From NCBI GenBank assembly GCA_016584305.1, contig JACEEZ010016486.1, positions 1-64,000 on the forward strand: a DNA stretch of 64,000 nucleotides. The letters run 5' to 3'. The notes below the pieces were generated by a model that made no database searches, was not told the DNA's origin, and saw nothing but the letters and a program-made list of their open reading frames with translations. Both the position numbers and the translations under genes were made by a program. Below, piece after piece: positions 11,400-22,138 of this stretch (position 1 is its first letter; the number at the start of each line of letters is the position of its first letter). The DNA comes from Chionoecetes opilio. Lineage: Eukaryota > Arthropoda > Malacostraca > Decapoda > Majidae.

Positions 11400-12220
11400 A
11401 TGTGTGACGTCAGTGAATACTATCTATACAATGCACATTCATTGCAGTACGAAACTGATTAATCCATTTATGTGCCCCGCATCCCATCATTTTTGAAGTC
11501 TATCTCAATCTATTAAATAATGACTGAGAAATAGCTGTAATGTTTTCTCTGCCCTTGGTTAGTGTCCTATGATGTTGGGAAAATTATGATTATCTAGAGA
11601 ATATTACACCCATGCACTTATGTACTTCCACAGCTTCCACGTCCTGCAAGCTAGACATCCCCCCCCTCCCTCCGAGACACACCGCAAGACACAGCCTGGA
11701 CCATCAAGACCCATTCCTGCCAGTCTAGCCCTCCTCGCGAAAACACCCTCGCCCTCCCCTCTCCTCTGGCCAGTCTAGACCGGTCTAGAAGTGTCGCGCA
11801 AACGCGCCTTTATTCACCCATCAACATCACAAGAACATTGTTGCAAGGGTATGCCTTTGTGAGGCCCATTTATTCCTTGCCATATTTATAACACAGTTGA
11901 TTGTGTAATATGTCTATTGTATTTTTGCTATTTTAATATACTTGAAATCTATTTGATTTTGGAATTTCAGTTTCATGATTGATTATAAAAGTTAACGAGG
12001 AATTTATTGAAGGAACTAATCGTTTCAAAACAAGAACTTTATTTGCTAATTTCCTTTAAGTACCATAATTATATGAGACGAATATATCATGAAAGTAATG
12101 AGATTGTATGAGGTATGGTTATAAGATATGATATGATAAGTATGATTAGTACTAATGGAATGAATAGTGATGTGATGGGGGTGAAGCACAGCACACAAAA
12201 ATATTGCGGCACCACAGCGG
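11400..12220. other. Stretch without recognised genes
   Basis: Mixed sequence. A C-rich patch with repeated CCAGTCTAG words lies at 11650-11800. The remainder to 12180 is AT-rich with ATGA/TATGA microsatellite-like texture. No coding region was recognised. Confidence 0.55.
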
Positions 12221-12382
12221 AAAAGGATGGGCGAGTGATTTGATGAGATTGATTTACAATAATAGGTGCTAAAAATTATACGTATAAAGGACTTGTTAAA
12301 AGATAGATATATGAGGCATATATATGAGATATGAGATATATAAATATATTTATAGCTAGATAAAAATATATTTATATCTAGA

Positions 12383-12718
12383 ATGGGGAGACGGTAGCGG
12401 AGTGGTTAGCGTCTCCGACTGGCGTTCTCGGTGACCCGAGTTCGATCCCCGAAGAAAACCAAAGCCTTTCTGCACCGTCGAGTGGCCTAAGAACACCCAC
12501 ATACCCTGCCCATCAACTCTACCTTCGATTGCGAGTGCATCAGAGGACACAGGGGGGCGGCATAAGCCTCTACAGGCGTCACTATAAAAACAATCCTGCC
12601 TGCGCCACAACGGGCGAGGACCAACCATCACAGCAGCCCTCAAGTGAACCTCCAAAGCCTGCCATCCGAGCCCTGGGTCACCACTGCCCTACAGGCGCTA
12701 TAGGCACAAATGTAAAGG

Positions 12719-12745
<27 letters not shown>
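12383..12745 (+). mobile_element. tRNA-derived SINE, family 1, copy 1
   Basis: The 5' part resembles a tRNA gene: an A box in TAGCGGAGTGGTTAGCGTCTC and a B box in GAGTTCGATCCCC about 45 bp later. The body (CCGTCGAGTGGCCTAAGAAC ... CACAACGGGCGAGGACC ... GCCCTACAGGCGCTATAGGC) matches a second copy at 29086-29422 on the other strand along its full length, and both end in an A run. Transcription would be by RNA polymerase III from the internal boxes. The (TA)n after the A run is a microsatellite. Confidence 0.9.
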
Positions 12746-12770
<25 letters not shown>

Positions 12771-13110
12771 TATATATATAGTTAACATTGATGCAAAATG
12801 ATGTCTCTGTCATACATGAGTGTATAATTGTTTATTATATTTACCTAGTTGTGATATATGGCTACTGAGTTCAGCTTAAAGTAATCGTCCAGACCCATTT
12901 TTTTTTGCCTAATTATGTTGAATGCACATTCAAAACACCTAATCCACCAAAAAATATTGATTTCCAGACCTTATTTCCGTAAAAAGAAGACTTTTGTAAA
13001 AAGCGCGAAAAAAAAAATCTTCCCTCCAACAGGGCTACGAATATTATTGATGACGTAACAGGAGGAACGCTCCAATGTAAACATCTGTCTGACACCTGTC
13101 GGCAAATGTT

Positions 13111-13352
13111 ATGATGAGCGATTGTATTTCGGTGTCAGACAGTGAATCTGTCGCTGTGACAGATCTAGAGTACGATGCTCAATCTGAGACCGAAAGAAAT
13201 GACGCTGGTCTCGTATATGAGTAAAACGAACCTCAGATTGTGATGGGAGCCCAACCCTATAGGTTTGAGCCAGAGTACGAGGCTGACGAACAGATGTTAG
13301 CGGAGCCTGAGGTTCAGCAGGAGGACCTGGCGCTTCTCCAAAACATGGATTG
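13111..13352 (+). pseudogene. P2X7-like N-terminal exon
   Basis: An ATG at 13111 opens a frame rich in acidic and serine residues (SDSESVAVTDLEYDAQSE) that continues to GAQPYRFEPEYEADEQ and ends QNMDW, directly followed by GTAAGTAAG, a strong splice donor at 13353. The block 'PYRFEPEY ... NMDW' is typical of the start of proteins annotated P2X7-like in many animal genomes, where the next exon would begin with the CxCGxC zinc-binding part. That exon is not seen. A TAA interrupts the frame at 13222-13224. These genes are commonly multicopy, and this one lies inside the TTAA element, so it is probably carried by a transposon rather than being a receptor gene. The antisense strand is also open but has no recognisable content. 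Confidence 0.65.
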
Positions 13353-13832
13353 GTAAGTAAGGGAAACCATGTGTGTGTGGGAATCACAATGAAGGTACTT
13401 TCGATAAGAAAAATGGTTAGTTTTGGAGCTACAGCCAAACGTCATTACTCGGAAACTACATTCTAGCATTAATATAGCATATAGCATAGAGTTGGAAAAT
13501 ATGCGGGCGGGAAGGCAGACAGTGTGACAGCCAAGGGAGTGTTGACTGGTTTGTGATGCAGACTGGTCATACAAGGCAGTCTGCCTTGGTGTGTCACACC
13601 AAGTCTGCCACAGTCTGGCCCAGTGGCGTAGCTAGGTATCTGTAGATGATGGGGACACTAACTAGGCAAGCGGAGCTAAGGGACATTCTGATGCCACATA
13701 GAAGGGTCTAAGGGCATATTCTAAGATCAGATCAGGGCACTCGTGTAGCAGTGTGGTCCATGAGTCTCAGCTCCCTGGCCGACGGTCTATGTTGCCAGCT
13801 ATGTATTTCTGCTGCAGTGTTACACGCCGGCG

Positions 13833-13906
<74 letters not shown>

Positions 13907-13960
13907 TCCTCCTTCTCCTCTCTCTCTCTCTCTCTCTCTTCTTTTTCTCTCCATTCCTTT
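13833..13960. repeat. (CT)n microsatellite
   Basis: An almost pure CT dinucleotide run to about 13903, then interrupted pyrimidine sequence. It creates spurious open frames on both strands. Confidence 0.95.
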
Positions 13961-14004
13961 CCCTCCTTCTTTTTCATCATCTCTCTCTCTCCCTCTTTCT
14001 GCCC

Positions 14005-14182
14005 GTCAGGGTGGCAAGGTTGGTAGAGACGTGAGTTCCCAATGTGCAGCGTCCCTGTGCATTTTTGGGCAGCGGTTCGAGTCCGCCTAGTTCATGCTGG
14101 GCGTGGCGGCGCTTTGTATAGTCAATAACCTTGTAGTTGGTACTTGCAAAGTGTCTAGATAGGATAAAAATCTTATCTTATC
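14005..14182 (+). mobile_element. tRNA-derived SINE, family 2
   Basis: An A box-like GTGGCAAGGTTGGTAGAGAC at 14011 is followed by a B box, GGTTCGAGTCC, at 14074-14084, a short body (GGGCGTGGCGGCGCTTTGTA) and a tail of repeated ATCTTATC words. The layout of tRNA-like head, body and simple-repeat tail is that of a SINE. It has no second copy in the window. Confidence 0.72.
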
Positions 14183-14199
14183 TCTCTCTTTCTCTCCTT

Positions 14200-14311
14200 T
14201 CTTTCTTTTCATCTACTATTTCTTCTCCCTCCTCCTCTTCCTTCTCCTCTTCATCCTCCACGAGAGAGAAAAGGAGAGAAAAAGAAAGGAAAAGAGAGAG
14301 AAGGGAAAGGA

Positions 14312-14357
<46 letters not shown>

Positions 14358-14440
14358 GGGAGAGAGAGAAGGGGAGAGAGAGAGAGGGGAGAGAAAGGAG
14401 AGTAGTCGAGAGAGAGAAGAGAGAGAGAGAGACAAAAACA
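14200..14440. repeat. TC-rich then (GA)n microsatellite
   Basis: A pyrimidine-rich stretch (14175-14262) gives way to a purine stretch (14262-14440), chiefly GA repeats. It is complementary in composition to the CT run 450 bp upstream. Confidence 0.9.
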
Positions 14441-14898
14441 CCCAAAAATCTTCAAGTACTATATTTATCTCTTGTGTTTACGTGCTTCTGAATCTGCGCG
14501 GGGAGAGGAGGCCTTCTGTTACGTCACCGAGCCGTGGTGTGTCGTCCGCAAGTCTTGAGGAGTGTTTTGAGAACTCGGGGAATTTGCAGATTTTGATTGC
14601 GGATTATTTAAAAACGGCTGACTGGATGCAAAAAGTGACGACATATTGTTGATATACTCGTTAATAGCTATAATTTGATTGCATTAAATCAGGAATGATG
14701 AAATGGTCTGGACGATTACTTTAAAGGACACACTTTCATGGCTTTTTTCACGGATGCCTCATAAATCTATCTGTAACACGTCCTTTATACGCATAATTTT
14801 TAGCACCTATTACTGTAAATCAGTCGCATCAAATCACTCACCCATCCTTTTCAGCTTATTTATACATATATCCATAATAAATTATTGAATGCAATAGG

Positions 14899-15111
14899 TT
14901 AGTGTTTGGCATTACGGCAAAATTCTCTCAACTCTCTGACAGCACCGCTGAGTTCAGCTGCCAGCTGTGTTGTTGCCTCAAGGCACTCTATCAATTTTGC
15001 TTCCACCTCTGTCAGGCCTTGAGGACTTAAGTTGACAGGCAGGATGTGGATGCCTGTACCTTCTGCTGGTTCAGCTGAGGCAGAGGAGAGGATATCCTTC
15101 ACATCCAGCAC
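14899..15111 (-). CDS. Possible C-terminal exon of an unknown protein
   Basis: A clean minus-strand frame of 70 codons ends in a normal stop and has non-repetitive composition: DVKDILSSASAEPAEGTG near its start, then LTEVEAKLIECLEATTQLAA and a final ELREFCRNAKH, a likely amphipathic or coiled-coil helix. Short helical tails like this close the DNA-binding proteins of some transposons (SANT/Myb-like) and many host regulators; I cannot tell which. The adjoining 15112-15200 repeats CAGCACCTG and GGATCCTC words, so the upstream end may be duplicated. No splice acceptor is convincing. Confidence 0.35.
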   Translation of the reverse strand: MLDVKDILSSASAEPAEGTGIHILPVNLSPQGLTEVEAKLIECLEATTQLAAELSGAVRELREFCRNAKH

Positions 15112-15199
15112 CTGCTGAGGATCCTCGGAGGCTGAGGCGGTTCAGCTGGTGTAGAGGGATGGACGTCCTTCACCACAGCACCTGAAGATCCTCAGTAGG

Positions 15200-15750
15200 G
15201 AACGTCGGCTGGGAGGACGTGCTGGCACCCACATTGACGACACTCATGGTGATCGATGGGATAGGGCTGCAACCAAAATATACGACATTCATTTATACAG
15301 ATAGCAAAATGGTGCTCATTCAAATTCCATACCACAACACTACTGACATTCTGCAAAGAAAGATATGCTCAGGTTTGACTGTGGAGTCTTTAAAGCCCCA
15401 AAACTCAATGGTCAGCTCGTGACTTGATGTCTGGGCTTTGAGTCTGTCACAACCAATAATTTAAGGAGGTGAGGAAATGCACTCATAATGTTAACATGGC
15501 TACATTCTTGGTTACCTGATTCAGGTATTATTCACTACATTTGTATGGCAGAAATATCATATGGGAACATCTGATGAAAAAGGTTAGATTGTATGTGTGG
15601 TGTGTGATAATATTAATCATAATATGAGAAATTATTGTTGCATGTCCCGAGAACCATTTGACAAATGCTGTAATATCTCATCGCCCGAATGTGCCATTGT
15701 CCTGTGATTGCTATGGAAGGTGAAACCATGGTCAAAAATTTATGAGACCT
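15200..15750. other. Stretch without recognised genes
   Basis: Moderately AT-rich sequence with no coding match or repeat partner that I can see. Confidence 0.5.
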
Positions 15751-15756
15751 ATCTTT

Positions 15757-15997
15757 GTCGCCTCCTTGGTATAGTAGCTAGTGTGCCTGGCTACGAATCT
15801 GCGTGTCCTGGTTCGAATCCGGGCAAGGGCAAGTCGGCGACCAGCTCAAACCAGCTGTTGTTCCTTCCTTTCGGGGTTGTTAAATTGGTATATTGGGAAA
15901 ACCTGCTGGGGAAGGTAACTGTGGTAATCTGAATGTCACACTACCCCTGTGTCCCGGGGTAATAGGTCCTCACCCACCACAGGCCTAATGCCACGGA
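15757..15997 (+). mobile_element. tRNA-derived SINE, family 3, copy 1
   Basis: The head reads TTGGTATAGTAGCTAGTGTGCCTGG (A box region) with the B box GGTTCGAATCC at 15810-15820, followed by GGGCAAGGGCAAGTCGGCG and a body ending at CCTAATGCCACGGAGAACAT. A second copy is on the minus strand near 26690-26858. Its 3' end runs directly into the LINE tail that follows. Confidence 0.88.
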
Positions 15998-17690
15998 GAA
16001 CATAAGAACATAAGAAAATAAGGAAGCTACAAGAGGCCGTGAGGCCTACACGTGGTAGTTCCTTTTACCTAACACTACCTACATCCACCTTTCATCCCCA
16101 TCCATGAACCTATCCAGCCCCTCTTTAAAGCTCCCTAATGACTCAGCACTAACTACTGTCTACTGAGATCATTCCCATTCATTCACCACCCTATTTGTGA
16201 ACCAGTTTTTCCCTATTTCCTTTCTAAATCTACGCTTTTCCAGCTTGAATCCGTTACTTCTTGTTCTACCCTGGTTAAAAGCCGTAAGAACTTTTTCTAC
16301 CTCTCCTTTATTAAATCCCTTTATCCACTTAAAAACTTCTATCAGATCTTCCCTTACTCGGGTCTCTCGAGTGAGTGAATTTTTAATAATTTTCAATCTC
16401 CTCTCATAATAAAAGTTACGACCGGTATCTTTTTTGGTCATCCTTCCTGCACTGTTTTAACAAGGTATATCCTCCGAAATAGAGCCCAAAAAAACTGAAC
16501 CGCATAGTTAGGGAGGCCCCTGATAGTGACTAGAGCCAGTAAAGCTTTAGAATAACTCCGCACTCTACTTTAACACTTCTGGAATGAAAAATTTAAATCT
16601 ATTTGCTCTTTTCGGCCCCAATACATGTTTTAGGTTGGGGTTGGGCTCACCCCACCCAAGATTTTTTTACCTACTGATCTTTCAGCGATACTTTCTTTTT
16701 GGGGATTATTCCAGGGTTTTTTTTATAAAAATTCATAACGCGCATTATCAATATTAAAAATTCCCTTGCCCCCTCGACTGCCCACTGTTAAATTTATCTA
16801 AGTCTCCCGGGAAAGTTTTCATAGACTGGATCCCCAAAAATCCTACCTACCTTTGTAATCACAAAACTTCTGATACACTGAAACCCCCCTACCAAGTGTT
16901 TTGGGAAATAAAAAATAGAAAGGATCCAAAAAGGACCGTGGAAATCCCCTTTTCACCAGTCCCCCTTTAGATTTTTGAACCATAATTTTAACCCTTTGTT
17001 TCCCATTACTTTGCCCAAGCTCTGATCCAATGAAGAACCTTCCCATATTTCCATGAGCCTTAACCTTTTTTAAGAGGCTGTGGTGGTACTTTGTCCTTAC
17101 TAAACCTTACTAAAGCCTACTAAATCCAATATTTATATCAAATCCTTACATTTCTGCCGTCCATAAACTTTCCCATAAAAAAACCAAAAAATTGGTGAAC
17201 CCCGACTACCCTGGTGAACCCTGTTGTAAAAATCATTGATCAAATATGTTTATCTAAGTGCTCTCTAATTTTTTTGCAAAAAGATTCCAAAATTTTACAC
17301 ACCACGGGACGTTAGACTTACGGGTCGATAATTTGACTTTAGCCTCTTTTTCCCCCTTCTAAATATGGGAACAACATTTCCTTTCCTCCACAATAATGGC
17401 ACATCGCCTATCCAAACCGATTTCCTAAAAAAGTTTCACTAACGACTCACTAACAACCTCCTTTCATTCCTTTAATACCCTGGGATACATTCATCTGGTC
17501 CTGGCAATTTAAAAATTTTCATTTTATCTATACCCTCTTCCACCATTTCCCTAGTTATCACAATATCTTTGAGTTTCTCCTCATCGCTTCCTTTGAAATC
17601 TGTTCACTATCAGGTATCGTCTGTGTATCCTCCTCCGTAAAAAAACACTTAAGAAATATCATTTAGACTCTTACACATTCCCCATCGTAT
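15998..17690 (-). mobile_element. CR1-like LINE copy A, 5'-truncated
   Basis: The minus-strand element ends at 15998 in an ACATAAGAACATAAGAAAAT tail and begins, truncated, at about 17690. The clearest coding part (16169-16441, minus) reads RREDLIEVFKWIKGF-like and FTNRVVNEWE, the normal C-terminal end of the LINE reverse transcriptase. Further 5' a 'VVPIFKKG' block lies near 17360-17390. Frames are broken by indels, many in homopolymers. It is followed immediately by the 3' end of copy B in the same orientation. Confidence 0.88.
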
Positions 17691-17692
17691 AA

Positions 17693-20600
17693 GAAATAAG
17701 AACATAAGAAAATAAGGAAGCTACAAGAGGCCGCGAGGCCTACACGTGGTAGTTTCCCGTCACCTAACACTACCTACATCCACCTTTTATCCTCATCCAT
17801 GAAACCTATCCAAGCTTCCTCTTTAAAGCTCCCTAATGACTCCGCCCCTAATACCTGTCTACTGAGATCATTCATTCTTCACCACCCTATTTGTGAACCA
17901 GTTTTTTCCCCATTTCCTTTTTAAATCTACGCTTTCTAGCTTGAATCCGTTTTTAATTCTTGTTCTACCGGTTAAAACCCGTACGAATTTTTCCTACCTC
18001 TTCTTTATTAAACCCTTTACCCATTTTAAAAAACTTCTATCAGATCCCCCCCTTTTACTCGGGGCGTCTCTCGAATGAGTGTAATTTTGATAATTTCAAT
18101 TTCCCCTTCAAAACTAAAGTTAGCATCCCTTATCATTTTGGTCATCCTTTTGCATTTTTCTAACAAGGCCCATCCTGTAAATGGAGACCAAAAACTAAAA
18201 CCGATAGTTGGGTGAGGCCTGACTAGAGCCAGAAAATTTTTGGGAATATTCCGCATTTACTTTTAAAAATTCTGGTAATAAAACCTAATACTTATTAGCT
18301 CTTTTTTCTGGCCTCAATACTTTTTCCCCAGGCGGAGGTCGGGGGCTCCCCCTCACTCCAAGATCTTTTCCCCTTTGATTTTTCAGCAAACTTGTTTTGG
18401 TGTATCTTTTACGGGTTTTTTTCCAACATTCATAACGCGCTTTTATAATATTAAATCCCACTTAACGAGCCCATCGTTAAATTTTATCTAAGTCCCCTGA
18501 AATATTTTTATATCGATGTGATCCAATAACCTACCTATTTAGTATCACAGCAAATTTGTGATATCACTGAAATCCACTATCCAAGCGTTGATGTAAATCA
18601 AAAATAGAATGGACCCAAAACAGCCCCTGGGAACCCCACTTGTCACCAGTCCTTTCAGACTTAAAAACCATTAATTGAAAACCCTTTGTTGCCTTTTACT
18701 TAGCCAAGCCGATCCAAGAAGAACTTCCCCATCTTTCCCCATGAGCCCAAACCTTATTTAAGAGTCGCTGGGTGGATTGGCAAATCCCTTACTAAAGTCG
18801 AATATTATATCATAATCCTTATCATTTCTCCCGTCTCATAAATTTTCCCTATAAAAACTAATAAATTTGGTGAGACATGACCTACCTTGGTGAATCCATT
18901 TGTGAATCTTTGATCAAACATGTTTATTAAGTGCTTCTAATTTTTTTTGCAATAATAGTTTCCAAAAATTTACCCCCCACTGATTTTAGATTACGGGTCG
19001 ATATTTTGACTTTAGCCCTCTGTTCCCTCTTAAATATGGGAACAATTCCCCTTTCCTCACAATAAGGGCACATCCCCATCTAAACCCCGATTTCCAAAAA
19101 AATGGGCATAAGACTCACTAAAAAACCCTCCTTGATTCTTTAATCCCCTGGGATGCACTTTCGGCCCTGGCGTTTTAAAATTTTTTCATTTATCTAACCC
19201 TCTTCCCCCATTCCTAGTTATCCAAATACTTGAGTTTTCCTCATCGCTTTTTTTGAACATGTTCATACGGTTTTTGGTGATCCTCCCCGTAAAAAATTTA
19301 GAAATAATTAATTTGATCTTCACATACCTCATCCGTTTTTTAAGGACCTCACCTGTCCGCCCCTTAACGGCCAAATAATCCCTTGTTTTGTTTTATATGA
19401 TAAAAACCCCTTGGGTCCCTTTCGCCGGCCCCTACTTTAATCTCAAATTTTTTCTTAGAACCCGAGTTAATTTCTCACGCCTTCCACACGTTATACTGTT
19501 TTTTTTTAAAAACCGCCTTGCCCCTTAAATAAATGTTTTTTTACTCCAAGTTATTTTTTAAATTGGTGGGTCATCCTTTTGGACACTTTTTCTGGCCCTT
19601 TTATTTCCCTAAAAGGAAATATTTTTTTCTGTCCGTCAATTATACCCTTTTACAAAGAGGTATAATCCCCTCAGCCCCGCCCTCATTTCCCACTTCTAAC
19701 CCTTAATTACTCCAGCCTGACTCACTTCCCTGCTAACCGCTCTAAACCTCCTCAGCCCGCCCTCACTTCCATATCAACCGCGCCAATTACCTCCGGGTGC
19801 CTCCTAATCCTTCAAAATTGGGCCCTTTTTCCAGATGCATCCCCCTGTCCTTACCCTGGAAAATTTTGCCCCCCATCCCACACCTTTTTTAAATAACCTC
19901 CAGGTGTCTTCTTAAATGAAATTGGTTTTTAAAAATGGGTTTTCGAGCTTTTTGCCATTTAAATTTTTCCCAAAATTCCCCCTTTTTTAAGCTAAATCGA
20001 TCCAAATGGCGCTATTATCAAAATCCCCCGACCCCCACATTTGTAACTAAATGTTTCTATTTATCAGCAATAATCTAAAAATTTTATCCCCTCTAGAGGC
20101 CCTTTGAGTTTGACTTAGGAAGTTATCCGGATTATATTTAACAATTCATCTGGTCGCTGTAACCTATGATTAAATCCCAGTTTTTTCCTAAGATTAAAAT
20201 TCCACCACGCATAGTCGTTATATCTGCAGGTCTTGTTTTTTCTTAATTAGGAGCTGAACCCCTCTTTAATAATTTTGGAGGCCTAACATACCCCCCAAAA
20301 AACCATTTTCTCAGTTCCCTCGTAACCTCTCCCCATTAGACTCTATGTGTATCTTTTTTATAACATTTTTAACCAACACGAAAGCATTCTGCATAAAGCG
20401 CAACTCTTCCACCCGTCGCCTACTCTGTCCTTTTTGAAATAACTTATCCCCAGCTATTCGATTTCGGATCAAATACCTTCCGACAACCCAAAACCCAGTA
20501 ATGTTAATGCTTTATATAAAAATCCTTACCAATTATTCTTTCGGGAAAAATTATCTTTTTTTAAAAACCTACATTTTGTATAGTAAACCTTCAAGCAATC

Positions 20601-21808
20601 TTTTTTTTTTTTCCATTTTCCCCTTTTACTTTAACTAAACCCCCCTCTCCTTTCTTCAATCGCTTTGTTCCTTGCCTTCTGAAACCCCCCAAAGGTCGAA
20701 GTTTCCTTTACCCGCCCCCAGGTCAAAAACCCCTTTCTCTGTCTTAAAAAAGCCTGCAGTGCATCTCCCTCCCTTTCAAGGGTTTCAGAAAAAGATCGAA
20801 CCCCTTCTCAAAAAAGGCACCCCACCCTGCGGTAGAGGTGGGTATCCCAAAAAAGATGGTCCAGCTGTCGACAAAGGCCCCCAAAACTTTTGGCTTTGAA
20901 ATGAAGGCCACCCGGCAATTAAAAGCAATAGTCCTAAAACCCACAAATCGTAACAAAGCGTCTTGGAAGGAACCACACCCACAGGGAACCCACCCCTGTT
21001 TCCCAAATTTACCTACAGTCCTTGAACCCCCGTAGCAATTTCACTTTTACACATAACATCATTTCCCCCCGCGCCCGGCAGGCGAGGGCTTTTTTCCCTT
21101 TGGCCCCCATGCACTCAACTATCTGCCACTAACATAACCTATCCCCCCCCCTGGGTAAATCACCCACTTCATGCGCATCCCTTCCCGTCACAGAAAATGC
21201 TGTCAAGATGCCTAACCGACTGTCACCCAAAAACCAAGATTTTACTTGGGTAATGATGTATCGTTTTTACCTTTCCCTTTCCCGTATCTCCCTCTTGCAG
21301 CCCCCAGAGTACCCGAAATGGGTTTGTGCACTCAACATGGTCTTTTTTACCCCTTTTTTTCCCTTTGGGCGGGCTCCATGATAAATACCTTCCAAACACC
21401 CAAAAAACCCGGGACTTATAGGAACCTTGTAGTCTCTCGAAAACACATCTCGCTCTGGTACCCACGGGACATCCCTCGCATGGCCCCTCCACTCACTACT
21501 TTGGGCCTTCACCTCCACACTAAGAGAACGATCCTATTTCCGCTTCTTCACAATGTTTTTTAATTCGTTCACTTCACTTGCAAAACTCCCTTTTCAGGGC
21601 TTCGATCGCCTCCAGAATAGTTTAAACGCTCTCCACACCCTTCACACACCCCCCTCGACCCTTTTCCCTCCCTTACCACCTAGTTTTAACTCAGCCCCCT
21701 TTACTCCTACCCCACTATCACTTCAACCAGAGAAGCACACACCTCAATTCTCTCCGCCTCCAAAAATTCCAACAATTGTCTTGAAAACCTTTACCTTTCG
21801 TCTGGTTT
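17693..21808 (-). mobile_element. CR1-like LINE copy B, near full length
   Basis: The 3' tail at 17693 and the conserved 3' region are near-identical to copy A. Moving 5' on the minus strand come the RT C-terminus (17893-18256), a damaged FADD region near 18550 (reads FAVIL), the RT N-terminal linker (19186-19374, KNGEVLK-like), an endonuclease region (about 19670-20600) and ORF1 (about 20660-21800). ORF1 retains pieces of a SGNH-type esterase (TIAFNCR, FVDSW, near 20850-20950) and upstream KDHVECT near 21330. CR1/L2-type LINEs are known to carry an esterase in ORF1. Stops and frameshifts are dense and homopolymers look stretched compared with copy C. Confidence 0.85.
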
Positions 21809-22138
21809 AAGCCTCACCCGTCCTGACCTTAACGGCCAATAATTCCGGTCTTGGTTTAATACCCGATAGAACCCTTTGGGGCAGTTTTGCAGTCCTGCTA
21901 CTTTTAAACTCATAATTTTTCTCAGCAACTCGATTAATTTTTTCATGGGCCCTTGCCATCAGTTTATGTTCTTTGTTTACCCCAAACCTGCCTTTAACCT
22001 TAAATAAATGTTTCTTTTTTCTCCAAGTAGTGTTTTAAATAGTGATCATCCATTTTTGGGTCACTCTTTCGGACCTTTTTTCCCTTTAAGGAATATTTCT
22101 TTCTGTCGTCAATTATATTCCTTAAAAGAGGGATAATC
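21809..22138 (-). mobile_element. CR1-like LINE copy C, 3' fragment
   Basis: Matches copy B at 19345-19665 (CTTAACGGCCAA, CTTAAATAAATGTTTCTTTT, TCTGTCGTCAATTATA). It is the ORF2 linker part of the same copy that resumes at 24160. Copy C abuts the 5' end of copy B with no gap and lacks the rest of its reverse transcriptase and 3' end. Confidence 0.85.

Larger units (their letters stand above)
12880..14720 (+). mobile_element. TTAA-flanked DNA element (Kolobok/piggyBac-like target)
   Basis: The left end AGTAATCGTCCAGACC (12880-12895) is repeated inverted at 14705-14720, and both ends are bordered by TTAA (12876-12879; 14721-14724). TTAA target duplication is known for piggyBac and Kolobok elements. 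Inside are a P2X7-like first exon, a splice donor, long CT and GA tracts and a SINE. No transposase domain was found, so it is non-autonomous or deleted. The right 260 bp match the fragment ending at 11394. Confidence 0.75.
12221..14853. repeat. Inverted repeat pair of about 100 bp (fold-back)
   Basis: 12221-12319 (AAAAGGATGGGCGAGTGATT ... GGTGCTAAAAATTATACGTA ... ATGAGGC) reappears inverted at 14754-14853 with about 90% identity by eye. The pair encloses a SINE, a TTAA-flanked element and a second SINE. It may be the ends of an older element into which the others inserted. Confidence 0.75.

Noticed and set aside
12383..12465. A functional tRNA gene
   Set aside because: A and B boxes are present, but the sequence continues into a 340-bp body that has a second genomic copy with an A tail; it is a SINE. 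The same applies at 14011, 15757 and 26820.
13109..13574. Minus-strand coding region opposite the P2X7-like exon
   Set aside because: The plus strand has the family motif, acidic composition and a splice donor; the minus frames are shadows.
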